From IMG/VR virus record IMGVR_UViG_3300013094_000296, positions 1-22,464 of that record: a stretch of 22,464 nt of DNA; one strand, written 5' to 3'. Both the position numbers and the translations under genes were made by a program. The notes beneath the pieces are model-generated. The model saw only the letters and a list, made by a program, of their open reading frames with translations. It did not search any database and was not told the DNA's origin. Source of the DNA: a virus. Positions 7,028 to 14,148 of this stretch are shown in pieces; within the stretch, counting starts at the first letter, position 1; every line of letters begins with the position of its first letter.

Positions 7028-7186
7028 ATGGCAACTAAACCAGGACTTTATGCCAACATTCACGCAAAGCAGGAACGCATCAAGGCCGGCAGCGGTGAAA
7101 AGATGCGGCCAGTTGGAGCAAAAGGCGCACCCACAGCAGACGCATTCAAAGAGTCAGCTAAGACAGCAAAGAAACCAAAAAAATAA
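7028..7186 (+). CDS. Small conserved phage protein, 52 aa
   Basis: Starts at ATG 7028, with AAGGAAAAATC (AAGGA) upstream, and ends in TAA that shares a base with the next ATG (TAATG). The product contains KPGLYANIHAKQERIKAGSG, then EKMRPVGAKGAPTADAFKES, with a Lys-rich tail. I recognise this as a short, strongly conserved peptide found in many tailed phages (GLYANIH.K..RI..GSGEKMR..G.KGAPT). No function is known to me. It sits next to a terminase-like gene here. Confidence 0.85.
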   Translation: MATKPGLYANIHAKQERIKAGSGEKMRPVGAKGAPTADAFKESAKTAKKPKK

Positions 7187-7575
7187 TGGCAACTAAATCG
7201 GCGACAAAATACAAACCAGAAATGTGCGACCAAATCATAGAATTGGGCAAGGCAGGCGCGTCTCAAAAAATGATTTGGAGCCAGTTGGGCATATCAAAAT
7301 CCACGGCGGACACGTACCGTAAAAAGTATCCCGAGTTTGCAGAGGCGTTAGATTTAGCCTTGGTGCACGCGCAGGCATACTGGGAAACAATGATGCTGGC
7401 CAACATAGAAAACAAGAATTTTAATTCACGCATGGTCGAAATTGCGTTACGCGGTCAGTTTGCTTCTGACTACCGAGAAACCCGCGAGCAGAAGGTTGAC
7501 GTCAAGGCAGACGTTAACATTAACTTCTCGGAGGCAGTTAATGACCTAATCAAAAAATTAAAGGCCGCTGGATAA
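7186..7575 (+). CDS. HTH protein, putative small terminase subunit
   Basis: 129 residues. Residues 8-45 form a helix-turn-helix (ELGKAGASQKMIWSQLGISK and TADTYRKKYPEF), followed by a long helical region (ALDLALVHAQAYWETMMLA) and MVEIALRGQFASDYRE. This order, an HTH and then a coiled oligomerisation region, is typical of phage TerS, which recognises packaging sites and forms a ring that feeds DNA to TerL. No large terminase lies in the window, so the assignment rests on the sequence pattern; another HTH regulator is possible. The gene is followed by a terminator. Confidence 0.65.
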   Translation: MATKSATKYKPEMCDQIIELGKAGASQKMIWSQLGISKSTADTYRKKYPEFAEALDLALVHAQAYWETMMLANIENKNFNSRMVEIALRGQFASDYRETREQKVDVKADVNINFSEAVNDLIKKLKAAG

Positions 7576-7610
7576 AACGCCCTTAATACGCAAAAAATAA
7601 ATATTTTAAC

Positions 7611-7637
7611 AGGGGCTCTTCGGAGCCCTATTTTTTT
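7611..7637 (+). terminator. Intrinsic terminator with TTCG loop
   Basis: Stem GGGCTC (7613-7618), loop TTCG (7619-7622), stem GAGCCC (7623-7628), then A and seven T (7631-7637). It ends the run of small genes through the terminase-like gene. The cTTCGg tetraloop is especially stable. Confidence 0.9.
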
Positions 7638-7660
7638 GCATTAATATGTATACGGTAAAC
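7634..7660 (+). promoter_or_regulatory. Candidate promoter motif ahead of the DUF2800 gene
   Basis: TTTGCATTAATA (7634-7645) followed by TG and TATACGG. Its first bases are the T-tract of the terminator, so termination and re-initiation would be adjacent. It matches the motif at 6954. No standard -10 lies at normal spacing from TTGCAT. Confidence 0.4.
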
Positions 7661-7677
7661 AAACTAAAAAGGTAAAA

Positions 7678-8832
7678 ATGACAGCTCACGCACTCCTATC
7701 CGCCTCTGGATCCAAACGATGGTTGACATGCACACCAAGCGCACGTTTAGAGGCAACACTCCCCGAGGTTAAAAGGCCACCTAACGCGACCGATTTTTCA
7801 GGCGAGGGCACACTGGCCCACTCATTGGGTGAGATTAAACTAAGATTTTATTACAACCAAATAAAAAGAGAAGAGTATGAAACTGAGTACGAAGCAATTA
7901 AAAACCATCCAATATACAAAAAGTACAAGCCTGAAGAACAGAAAGACTTTGAAGCTAACGTTGACAACTACGTGCTCTATGTACGCTCACAAATTGGTGA
8001 AGGGGACACGCCGCTGTTTGAGCAACGCGTGGACTTTTCTGACTGGGTTAACGATGGATTTGGAACTGCGGACGTGGTTATTCTATCAAAACATAGCATA
8101 CGCGTTATCGACCTTAAGTTTGGCAAGGGTATTCCAGTCCACGCGCAAGACAACCCACAGCTCCGACTTTACGCACTTGGAGCCTATGCCAAGTTCAAAG
8201 ACGAGTTCCCGGACATTAAAGACGCCAGCTACACGATACACCAACCCAGACTTGACAGCATCAGCACCGACGGTACCAGCATCAGTAAATTACTCGACTG
8301 GGCAAACTACTTTGTCAAAGCCAAGGCCAAAAAAGCGTGGGCCGGCTCGGGTGAGTTCGTCCCCGGCGACCATTGTGGCTTCTGTCGAGCCAAATCCCAG
8401 TGCCGAGCCCGTGCAGACTTCAACACCGAAATTGCTAAAAACGAATTCCGGGCGCCTGCGCTCCTCAACGACCAGGAAATCGCAGAAACCCTCGCAAAAG
8501 CCCAAAGCCTAAAAGCGTGGGTGAACGACGTTGAGGAGTTTGCGCTCAACCGCGCGGTAAACGACAACATACTACCAACTGGCTACAAGCTCGGGACAAC
8601 CATCTCGCACCGCAAGATTACCGATACTGAGTTGGCTGCTACGGTGTTAAAAGAAAAAGGTTTGGCCGAGGATATTATCTGGGAGCCAAGGAAGTTAAAA
8701 TCAATTACAACGCTCGAGAAGCTAGGCCCAAAGGGTCAAATTGTTAGCTGGCTAGGTAACCTAGTCCAGAAGCCAGAAGGCTCTCCTAAGCTCGTTAAGA
8801 TTAAAGAAACTGTTGAGGAAGATTTTAAATGA
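7678..8832 (+). CDS. DUF2800 family PD-(D/E)XK nuclease (RecB/Cas4-like)
   Basis: 384 residues, the usual length for DUF2800. The nuclease core is visible as FGTADVVIL (Asp132) and IRVIDLKFGKG with the D-x-K pair (145-147), followed by QLRLYALGAY. Four cysteines fit a Cas4/AddB-like [4Fe-4S] site: C18 in RWLTCTPSA, and C233, C236 and C242 in DHCGFCRAKSQC. Proteins of this kind are exonucleases acting with recombination or replication genes. In phages they commonly sit next to DUF2815, as here. The start ATG has AAAAGG upstream with a spacing of about 7, inside a 16-base leader sequence repeated before the DUF2815 gene. Confidence 0.9.
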   Translation: MTAHALLSASGSKRWLTCTPSARLEATLPEVKRPPNATDFSGEGTLAHSLGEIKLRFYYNQIKREEYETEYEAIKNHPIYKKYKPEEQKDFEANVDNYVLYVRSQIGEGDTPLFEQRVDFSDWVNDGFGTADVVILSKHSIRVIDLKFGKGIPVHAQDNPQLRLYALGAYAKFKDEFPDIKDASYTIHQPRLDSISTDGTSISKLLDWANYFVKAKAKKAWAGSGEFVPGDHCGFCRAKSQCRARADFNTEIAKNEFRAPALLNDQEIAETLAKAQSLKAWVNDVEEFALNRAVNDNILPTGYKLGTTISHRKITDTELAATVLKEKGLAEDIIWEPRKLKSITTLEKLGPKGQIVSWLGNLVQKPEGSPKLVKIKETVEEDFK

Positions 8833-8972
8833 GTTCGTGGGCAATAGCAGCAATTGGGGTAGTTTATTTTTTTATTGGTTGTGATCTTATAAGAAAGGGA
8901 AGCATTGGCCTGGGTATCAGTTTTTATGGATACGCGCTGGGCAACGTAGGTTTGTTTATAGCCACAAAATAA
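8829..8972 (+). CDS. Small membrane protein, 47 aa
   Basis: Begins in an ATGA overlap with the DUF2800 gene. Two hydrophobic segments (AIAAIGVVYFFIG and GLGISFYGYALGNVGLFIA) are joined by a short polar loop DLIRKGS, so it is probably a two-helix inner-membrane peptide. I recall similar short phage peptides starting SSWAIAAI, all of unknown function. There is no lysis cluster around it, so holin activity is not supported. Confidence 0.75.
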   Translation: MSSWAIAAIGVVYFFIGCDLIRKGSIGLGISFYGYALGNVGLFIATK

Positions 8973-8990
8973 CAACAACAGGGATATAAC

Positions 8991-9248
8991 ATGCACTTCC
9001 AAGAAAACAAAGTTACAATAGAGGTACCCAAATATTTAATTGACAAGTACGTCGATGATTTTAAGGGGTTAGTTGGCGGTAAGGATCGGGACAGTGTATA
9101 CTCATTAAGAGACGCAATTGATGAGGTCATGGATATGATGTGGCAGGAACCAGAACTAATGGAAGATCCGGAGTATAAGTCAGACGTTGTTAAGGCAATC
9201 GCAATGAAGGAGTCGCTCATTAAGCTAGGAATTTACTACGACGCATAA
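8991..9248 (+). CDS. Hypothetical protein, 85 aa
   Basis: ATG preceded by AGGGA with a spacing of about 6. The product is acidic and mostly helical (EVPKYLIDKYVDDFKGLVGG, DEVMDMMWQEPELMEDPEY). No domain recognised. The end of the gene contains the candidate promoter of the DUF2815 gene. Its place between the nuclease and the ssDNA-binding protein suggests a replication or recombination accessory role, by context only. Confidence 0.7.
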   Translation: MHFQENKVTIEVPKYLIDKYVDDFKGLVGGKDRDSVYSLRDAIDEVMDMMWQEPELMEDPEYKSDVVKAIAMKESLIKLGIYYDA

Positions 9249-9261
9249 ATTTGTGTATAAT
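9232..9261 (+). promoter_or_regulatory. Candidate sigma70-type promoter for the DUF2815 gene
   Basis: TTTACT (9232-9237), an 18-base spacer, and a perfect -10 TATAAT (9256-9261) with TG nearby. The -35 lies in the last codons of the preceding gene. TTTG...TAATAGAT here resembles part of the motif at 6954. Confidence 0.5.
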
Positions 9262-9282
9262 AGATTTTGTAGTAAGGTTAAC

Positions 9283-9307
9283 GTGTTGGTACCTACAAAC
9301 CCAGCAC
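9283..9307 (+). promoter_or_regulatory. 5' leader hairpin before the DUF2815 gene
   Basis: GTGTTGG (9283-9289) pairs with CCAGCAC (9301-9307), including one G-T pair, around an 11-base loop. It lies downstream of the predicted promoter and upstream of the ribosome-binding site, and there is no T-tract. It could stabilise the transcript of an abundantly made protein; that role is inference. Confidence 0.35.
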
Positions 9308-9331
9308 AATCTAAAAAGGTAAAAATCTAAA

Positions 9332-9850
9332 ATGGCAGCTAAATCGAATAAAATTAAGTTTGTAACAGGCAAAGTACGTTTTTCTTTTCCTAATGTTTTT
9401 GAACCAGCTGAAACGTTAAACGGTGCGCTTAAATACTCAGCAATGATTTTAATTCCAAAGACGGACAAGGAAACAATTGCACGATTTAATAAGGCGTTTG
9501 ATGAGTGTAAGTCAACCAACGCAGCATATTTCGGGGGCTCGGTTCCTAAGATATTAAAGGGCGGTCTTCGCGACGGTGCTACAGAGCGTGAAGATGAAAC
9601 GTTTGCAGACTATTACTTTATTAACGCATCTAGTAACGAGAAGCCAGGGATTGTTGATGCAGACCTTAACCCAATCATGGATAAGAATGAGTTCTATAGT
9701 GGCTGCTACGGCCGCGCATCAATCACGCTATACCCATACGACGTGTCGGGTTCTAAAGGAATTGCGGCCGGATTAAACAACGTAATGAAGTCGGAAGACG
9801 GCGAGAAGTTCGGAGGAGCAAGTAGCGCAGCAGCAGATTTCGCAGTATAA
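9332..9850 (+). CDS. DUF2815 family ssDNA-binding protein
   Basis: 172 residues. The start has the pattern typical of DUF2815: VTGKVRFSFPNVFEPAET, KYSAMILIPKTDKETIARFN, then DYYFINASSNEKPGIVDADL, FYSGCYGRASITLYPYDVSG and GIAAGLNNVMKSEDGE. The family consists of phage single-stranded-DNA-binding proteins with an OB-like fold. The flexible end (GGASSAAADFAV) is short and has no acidic tip, unlike bacterial SSB. AAAAAGG lies about 12 bases before the ATG, which is longer than usual. It has its own probable promoter and terminator, consistent with high expression. Confidence 0.88.
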   Translation: MAAKSNKIKFVTGKVRFSFPNVFEPAETLNGALKYSAMILIPKTDKETIARFNKAFDECKSTNAAYFGGSVPKILKGGLRDGATEREDETFADYYFINASSNEKPGIVDADLNPIMDKNEFYSGCYGRASITLYPYDVSGSKGIAAGLNNVMKSEDGEKFGGASSAAADFAV

Positions 9851-9877
9851 GTAGTATCTTGAAGTAGAGCATTACTG

Positions 9878-9913
9878 GGGAGTGTCCGTAGAAACTGCGG
9901 CCTCCCTTTTTTT
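9878..9913 (+). terminator. Intrinsic terminator after the DUF2815 gene
   Basis: Outer stem GGGAG (9878-9882) with CTCCC (9902-9906), inner stem CCGTAG (9886-9891) with CTGCGG (9895-9900) around an AAA loop, separated by a TGT/C internal loop, followed by seven T (9907-9913). Confidence 0.75.
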
Positions 9914-9944
9914 ACCAACCAATAACAATAAAAGGAAAATAATT

Positions 9945-11840
9945 TTGGACCAGTACCGAGAATACATTGCAGCAAGTAGATATGCCCGTTTCATTGACGA
10001 AAAGGGCAGACGTGAAACTTGGGAAGAAACCGTAACACGCTTTGTAGAATACATTTTTGCAAGAACACCAAAGTTAAATTCAAACCTCGGTGCGGATTAC
10101 AACACAGATAAACTTAAAAAAGAAATACACAAATCAATTTTAAACCACGAAGTTATGCCCTCGATGCGGGCTATGATGACTTCAGGAAAGGCCGCTGATC
10201 GTGACAATACGTGCATATACAACTGCAGCTATCTCCCCGTTGACGACGTTAAATCGTTTGACGAGGCCATGTTCATCCTGTTGTGTGGGACAGGTGTGGG
10301 ATTCTCAGTCGAATCCAAGTACGTCAACCAGCTGCCTGACGTGCCAGAGACGCTTTACACAAGCAGCCACGCCATCAAAGTACATGACAGCAAAGAAGGA
10401 TGGGCTAAGTCCCTTCGACTTATTATTGCGCACCTCTATGCTGGAGAGATCCCAAAGTGGGACGTATCGGCAGTAAGACCAGCTGGCGCGCGTTTAAAGA
10501 CGTTTGGTGGGCGTGCAAGCGGACCACAGCCGTTGGAAGACTTATTTGCGTTTACTGTTAATATTTTTAAAGGTGCAAGGGGTCGTAAGTTAAACTCTCT
10601 CGAGTGCCACGATTTAATGTGTAAAATTGGTGAGGTTGTGGTTGTGGGCGGCGTCCGTCGCTCGGCTATGATTTCACTATCTGATTTAGACGATGAAAGG
10701 ATTCGACATGCTAAAGCTGGACCATGGTGGGAAACCGCACCTCACCGTGCGCTCGCCAATAATAGCGCGGTTTATAATGAAACGCCTACAGTTGGAAAGT
10801 TCATGGAGGAATGGCTCTCTTTGTATAACTCGCACTCCGGAGAGCGAGGTATTTTTAATCGAGAAGCTGCGCGGAAGACCGTGGAGAAGTACGGTCATCG
10901 TGACCCTAACTACGAGTTTGGTACGAATCCTTGTTCTGAAATTATTCTCCGTCCGTACCAATTTTGTAATCTTACTGAAGTTGTAATTCGACACGATGAC
11001 ACAAAGGAATCATTGCTGCGTAAGATTAGACTGGCCTCTATACTTGGTACAATCCAGGCCACATTTACAAAGTTTCCCTACCTGCGGAAAGTGTGGCAGC
11101 GCAATACGGAAGAAGAACGATTACTTGGTGTATCCCTCACCGGAATCTACGACAACAAACTTACATGCACACAAGGAGAAGGGTTAAATGTATTGCTCGC
11201 CGAACTTAGAGAAGAGGCTAGACGCACAAATGAAGAATATGCAGAACTGCTTGGAATACCTAAGAGTACTGCAATCACTGCCGTCAAGCCATCTGGAACT
11301 GTCTCCCAACTTGTCGATAGCGCTAGTGGAATCCATCCTCGCCATTCTAAATATTACATTAGAAGAGTTCGGGGGGATTCAAAAGACCCTCTCACCCAAT
11401 TCTTAATCCAACAAGGTGTACCAAATGAACCATGTGTTTACAAGCCCACGCAGACCACCGTATTTTCCTTCGCCCAACGAGCGCCTGACGGACTCACTCG
11501 AGAGGACGTTGACCCAATATCACATCTACAACTATGGCTTACATACCAGCGTCATTACTGTGAGCATAAACCTTCAGTCACTATCTCGGTGGAAGAAAAA
11601 GATTGGCCGGCTGTTGGGGCTTTTACTTGGGAGCATTTTTCAGAAATATCCGGAGTTTCATATCTCCCTTATGATGGGGGCTCTTATAGGCAAAGTCCTT
11701 ACGAAAGTTGCACAGAAGAAGAGTACAACGTTCTTAAAGCAAGTATCCCGACAATTGACTGGGAGGCATTTAAAGAAATAACAGATTTAACTGAGGGCGC
11801 TCAAACATTAGCTTGTGTTGGAGGTCAGTGCGAAATTTAA
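9945..11840 (+). CDS. nrdJ: Adenosylcobalamin-dependent (class II) ribonucleoside-triphosphate reductase
   Basis: 631 residues. It reduces ribonucleotides to deoxyribonucleotides using B12, and needs no oxygen and no second subunit. By position, C94 (NCSYLP) and C341 (QFCNL) are the redox pair, C330 and E332 in NPCSEI are the radical-bearing and catalytic residues, and the C-terminal CVGGQC (624-629) is the reductant cysteine pair. PSGTVSQLVDSASGIHPRH and LLGVSLTGIYDN are also typical. I start it at TTG 9945, with AAGGA at 9932-9936 spaced by about 9; the longer GTG start at 9882 would lie inside the preceding terminator hairpin. It is shorter than the Lactobacillus monomer (about 740). A terminator follows directly. 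Confidence 0.95.
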   Translation: MDQYREYIAASRYARFIDEKGRRETWEETVTRFVEYIFARTPKLNSNLGADYNTDKLKKEIHKSILNHEVMPSMRAMMTSGKAADRDNTCIYNCSYLPVDDVKSFDEAMFILLCGTGVGFSVESKYVNQLPDVPETLYTSSHAIKVHDSKEGWAKSLRLIIAHLYAGEIPKWDVSAVRPAGARLKTFGGRASGPQPLEDLFAFTVNIFKGARGRKLNSLECHDLMCKIGEVVVVGGVRRSAMISLSDLDDERIRHAKAGPWWETAPHRALANNSAVYNETPTVGKFMEEWLSLYNSHSGERGIFNREAARKTVEKYGHRDPNYEFGTNPCSEIILRPYQFCNLTEVVIRHDDTKESLLRKIRLASILGTIQATFTKFPYLRKVWQRNTEEERLLGVSLTGIYDNKLTCTQGEGLNVLLAELREEARRTNEEYAELLGIPKSTAITAVKPSGTVSQLVDSASGIHPRHSKYYIRRVRGDSKDPLTQFLIQQGVPNEPCVYKPTQTTVFSFAQRAPDGLTREDVDPISHLQLWLTYQRHYCEHKPSVTISVEEKDWPAVGAFTWEHFSEISGVSYLPYDGGSYRQSPYESCTEEEYNVLKASIPTIDWEAFKEITDLTEGAQTLACVGGQCEI

Positions 11841-11863
11841 ATTATTTCACATGGTGGTTCTTT

Positions 11864-11887
11864 AGGGCACTTCGGTGCCCTTTTTTT
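11864..11887 (+). terminator. Intrinsic terminator after nrdJ, TTCG loop
   Basis: AGGGCAC (11864-11870), TTCG, GTGCCCT (11875-11881), then T (to 11887). Same architecture as the terminator at 7611. Confidence 0.93.
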
Positions 11888-11888
11888 A

Positions 11889-11917
11889 TTGCACGATAAC
11901 ATAAAGCATGTTATGAT
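11889..11917 (+). promoter_or_regulatory. Strong sigma70-type promoter for zinc-ribbon and DNA polymerase genes
   Basis: -35 TTGCAC (11889-11894), 17-base spacer, extended -10 TGT-TATGAT (TATGAT at 11912-11917). It begins at the end of the nrdJ terminator. Transcription would start near 11924, about 55 bases before the ATG at 11979. Confidence 0.75.
11896..11914 (+). promoter_or_regulatory. Operator-like dyad overlapping the promoter
   Basis: ATAACAT (11896-11902) and ATGTTAT (11908-11914) form a perfect 7-bp inverted repeat around AAAGC, filling the spacer and reaching into the -10. A third ATGTTAT lies at 11927-11933. The position is what one expects of a repressor site. The binding protein is unknown. 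Confidence 0.45.
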
Positions 11918-11943
11918 GTATTTTGCATGTTATGATGTATTTT
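11906..11943 (+). repeat. Perfect 19-bp tandem duplication over the -10 region
   Basis: GCATGTTATGATGTATTTT occurs twice back to back (11906-11924 and 11925-11943). Each copy carries TATGAT and ATGTTAT. Only the first copy has a -35 at proper spacing. Confidence 0.9.
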
Positions 11944-11978
11944 TAATCGCAGATACGTCTGCTTGCCTAGGAGCATTT

Positions 11979-12203
11979 ATGAGTGTATTTAGAAGTAATA
12001 AAGTGGTTTGTGATTTTTGTGGTAAAACATTACACGAACACGAAATTCAATGTTATAACTCAAACAACTATGAACCTATGGTTCCCGTAAATAATTGTGC
12101 TGTTCAATTGCATGCTGTAAAAGTAGATTTGTGTCATAGCTGTATTGCCCCATTACAAGATGTTTTTATGACTGAATTTAAAAAGCATAAGGAGCACTTA
12201 TGA
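11979..12203 (+). CDS. Small zinc-ribbon protein, 74 aa
   Basis: The ATG at 11979 has AGGAG at 11969-11973 with a spacing of 5. The open frame reaches further upstream, but that part lies within the promoter. Two cysteine pairs, CDFCGK (11-14) and CHSC (about 52-55), make a likely zinc ribbon, with GKTLHEHEIQCYN between them. The stop overlaps the polymerase start (ATGA). It may bind DNA or a replication partner; that is inferred from the context. Confidence 0.78.
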   Translation: MSVFRSNKVVCDFCGKTLHEHEIQCYNSNNYEPMVPVNNCAVQLHAVKVDLCHSCIAPLQDVFMTEFKKHKEHL

Positions 12204-14137
12204 AAGAACTTATCTACAGCATTGACTTTGAGACACGTAGCAGAATTGATCTAACTGATCGTGGGCTAGATGTATACGCCAACGACCCTAGCACGGAGGT
12301 GTTGTGTATTGCGTTTGGTACCCACCCAGAAGGTATTTGTTTATGGACCAAAGACGGTCTTGAAGAACATACAAGTTGGCTAAAACGCTTGCTTGACCAC
12401 GTCCGCAACGGTGGCAAGATCCAAGCATGGAACGCCATGTTTGAGTACGCTATCTGGAACTGTGTCTGCGTGCCTAAGTACGGCTGGCCCCCACTAAAGT
12501 TGGAGCAGTGCATTGACTCGATGGCAATAGCAGCAGCCAACAACATACCGCAGGCACTTGGTGACTGTTCTATATTCTTGAATAGCGAACACCAAAAAGA
12601 CACCCGTGGTAGGTACCTCATTAACACACTCAGCAAGCCAAACAAAAAGGGTGAGTTTAACGAAGACCCTGTTCTAATGTCCGAGTTGTTCACGTATTGT
12701 GTACAAGACGTAAAAACTGAACAGTCAATTGTCAGCCAGTTACGCCCGCTGTCAGATAGTGAGCAGAAGATTTGGGAACTCACTCAGCGCATTAATTTGC
12801 GCGGTGTACCAGTTGATCCAGACGAGCTCCAAAACGCCGTAAAAGCCGTCCAGAGCGCACAAAAGAAGCTGGATGATGAGTTACTACTGCTGACTGGTTG
12901 TAAGCCCTCAGAACGTGCTAAATTGCTCGCTTGGATTAACAAAAACAGTCCCGACAAGCTGGAAAATTTGACCGCTGAGACAGTTGAAAAAATGTTGCAG
13001 TGCAACATAGCACCGGCAGTCAAACGTGCATTACAACTTCGCCAAGAAGGAAGCCAAACTAGCGTGGCTAAGTACGCTAAAATGTTGGAGATACAGAGAG
13101 ATGGAAGAATACGAAACACGTTGGTCTATCATGGCGCGTCTACTGGTCGTTGGGCTAGTCGTGGCGGACTTAACTTACAGAATATTGCAAGGCCTAACCA
13201 ATCGGACGAGGAAATTAAGAGATCAATCCCAAGAGTCTTTGGTCAGGGAGTTGGGACCATGGGAGAACTCTCTAGCTTGGTGCGTAGCGCTATTAAGGCT
13301 CCAGAACGCAAAGCCTTCGTGGACGTGGATTTTTCGTCCATCGAGAATAGAGTCGGAGTGTATCTTGCCGATCAAAAAGATAAAGTCGAACTGTTTAGGA
13401 AGGGATTAGATGAGTATAAGGTTTTTGCGTCGCAGTCTCTATATAACGTACATTATGATGAAGTTACAAAAGACCAGCGGCAAATTGCCAAGTCGGCAGT
13501 TCTTGGTGCGCTTTTTGGCCAAGGAGCTAAGGGCCTTGTTAAGTACGCTGAAGGGATGGGGGTGGTTATGTCGGAGGTACAAGCCAAAAACGCAGTAGAT
13601 AAATATCGTGCATCGTATCCTAAAGTAAGAGCACTTTGGGCTGCGTGTGAACAGGCCGCAATTGATGCGATAACAACACCCGGCGTACCATTCAAGGCTG
13701 GCAGCAAGTTGGTGTTAAAGGTTGCCAAGGGTGCACTATGGATGCAGTTACCGTCGGGCAGATTAATCTGTTGGCAGAGGCCACAGCTCGAGCTGGCAAT
13801 CACACCCTGGGGGCAAGAAAAGCATGGTGTCACTATTCACAGCCAGAACACTTACACTAGGGCTTGGAGTCGAAACCAGCTGATTGGGTCCAGTATCTTT
13901 CAGTCTGGGGTCCAAGGGACAGCCCGTGATTTTCTTGCCTTTGCTATGTGTAGCCTTGAGGATGCCGGTTACAATGTGTGTAACAGTATTCACGATGAGG
14001 TACTCCTATTAGTTGAAGAACAAAACGCGAAGTCCTCACTGGCGGAGGTCATAAAGATTATGACTACGCCACCAGCGTGGGCTCCCGATTTTCCTCTTGC
14101 AGCTGAAGGTTGGCACGGTAAACGCTACAGGAAGTGA
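12200..14137 (+). CDS. Family A DNA polymerase (phage DNA polymerase I type)
   Basis: 645 residues, the main replicative polymerase. The N-terminal 3'-5' proofreading domain carries exo I SIDFETRS (D9, E11), exo II AWNAMFEYAIW (about 76-86) and exo III YCVQDVKTEQ (D170). The polymerase domain has motif A VDVDFSSIENR (D377, E382), motif B RQIAKSAVLGALFGQG (R427, K431) and motif C IHDEVLLL (H598, D599, E600). The motif B position normally held by Tyr/Phe before GQG is filled by Phe. There is no N-terminal 5'-3' exonuclease, as usual for phage enzymes of this size. The gene is coupled to the zinc-ribbon gene and driven by the promoter at 11889. Its stop abuts the convergent gene. Confidence 0.95.
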   Translation: MKELIYSIDFETRSRIDLTDRGLDVYANDPSTEVLCIAFGTHPEGICLWTKDGLEEHTSWLKRLLDHVRNGGKIQAWNAMFEYAIWNCVCVPKYGWPPLKLEQCIDSMAIAAANNIPQALGDCSIFLNSEHQKDTRGRYLINTLSKPNKKGEFNEDPVLMSELFTYCVQDVKTEQSIVSQLRPLSDSEQKIWELTQRINLRGVPVDPDELQNAVKAVQSAQKKLDDELLLLTGCKPSERAKLLAWINKNSPDKLENLTAETVEKMLQCNIAPAVKRALQLRQEGSQTSVAKYAKMLEIQRDGRIRNTLVYHGASTGRWASRGGLNLQNIARPNQSDEEIKRSIPRVFGQGVGTMGELSSLVRSAIKAPERKAFVDVDFSSIENRVGVYLADQKDKVELFRKGLDEYKVFASQSLYNVHYDEVTKDQRQIAKSAVLGALFGQGAKGLVKYAEGMGVVMSEVQAKNAVDKYRASYPKVRALWAACEQAAIDAITTPGVPFKAGSKLVLKVAKGALWMQLPSGRLICWQRPQLELAITPWGQEKHGVTIHSQNTYTRAWSRNQLIGSSIFQSGVQGTARDFLAFAMCSLEDAGYNVCNSIHDEVLLLVEEQNAKSSLAEVIKIMTTPPAWAPDFPLAAEGWHGKRYRK

Positions 14138-14148
14138 TTAACACTTCC
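14130..14148. terminator. Hairpin at the convergent gene junction
   Basis: GGAAGTG (14130-14136) and CACTTCC (14142-14148) form a perfect 7-bp stem. The loop ATTAA holds the last base of the polymerase stop (TGA 14135-14137) and the whole stop of the opposing gene (TAA on the - strand, 14138-14140). No T-tract follows on either side, so it may slow polymerases or protect 3' ends rather than terminate alone. Confidence 0.5.

Noticed and set aside
8829-8972. Holin function for the two-helix peptide
   Set aside because: Two hydrophobic segments alone do not show it, and there is no endolysin or spanin beside it.
11889-11978. Longer version of the zinc-ribbon gene starting at TTG 11889
   Set aside because: The extra 30 codons are the promoter and its tandem repeat. 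The ATG at 11979 has AGGAG in front.
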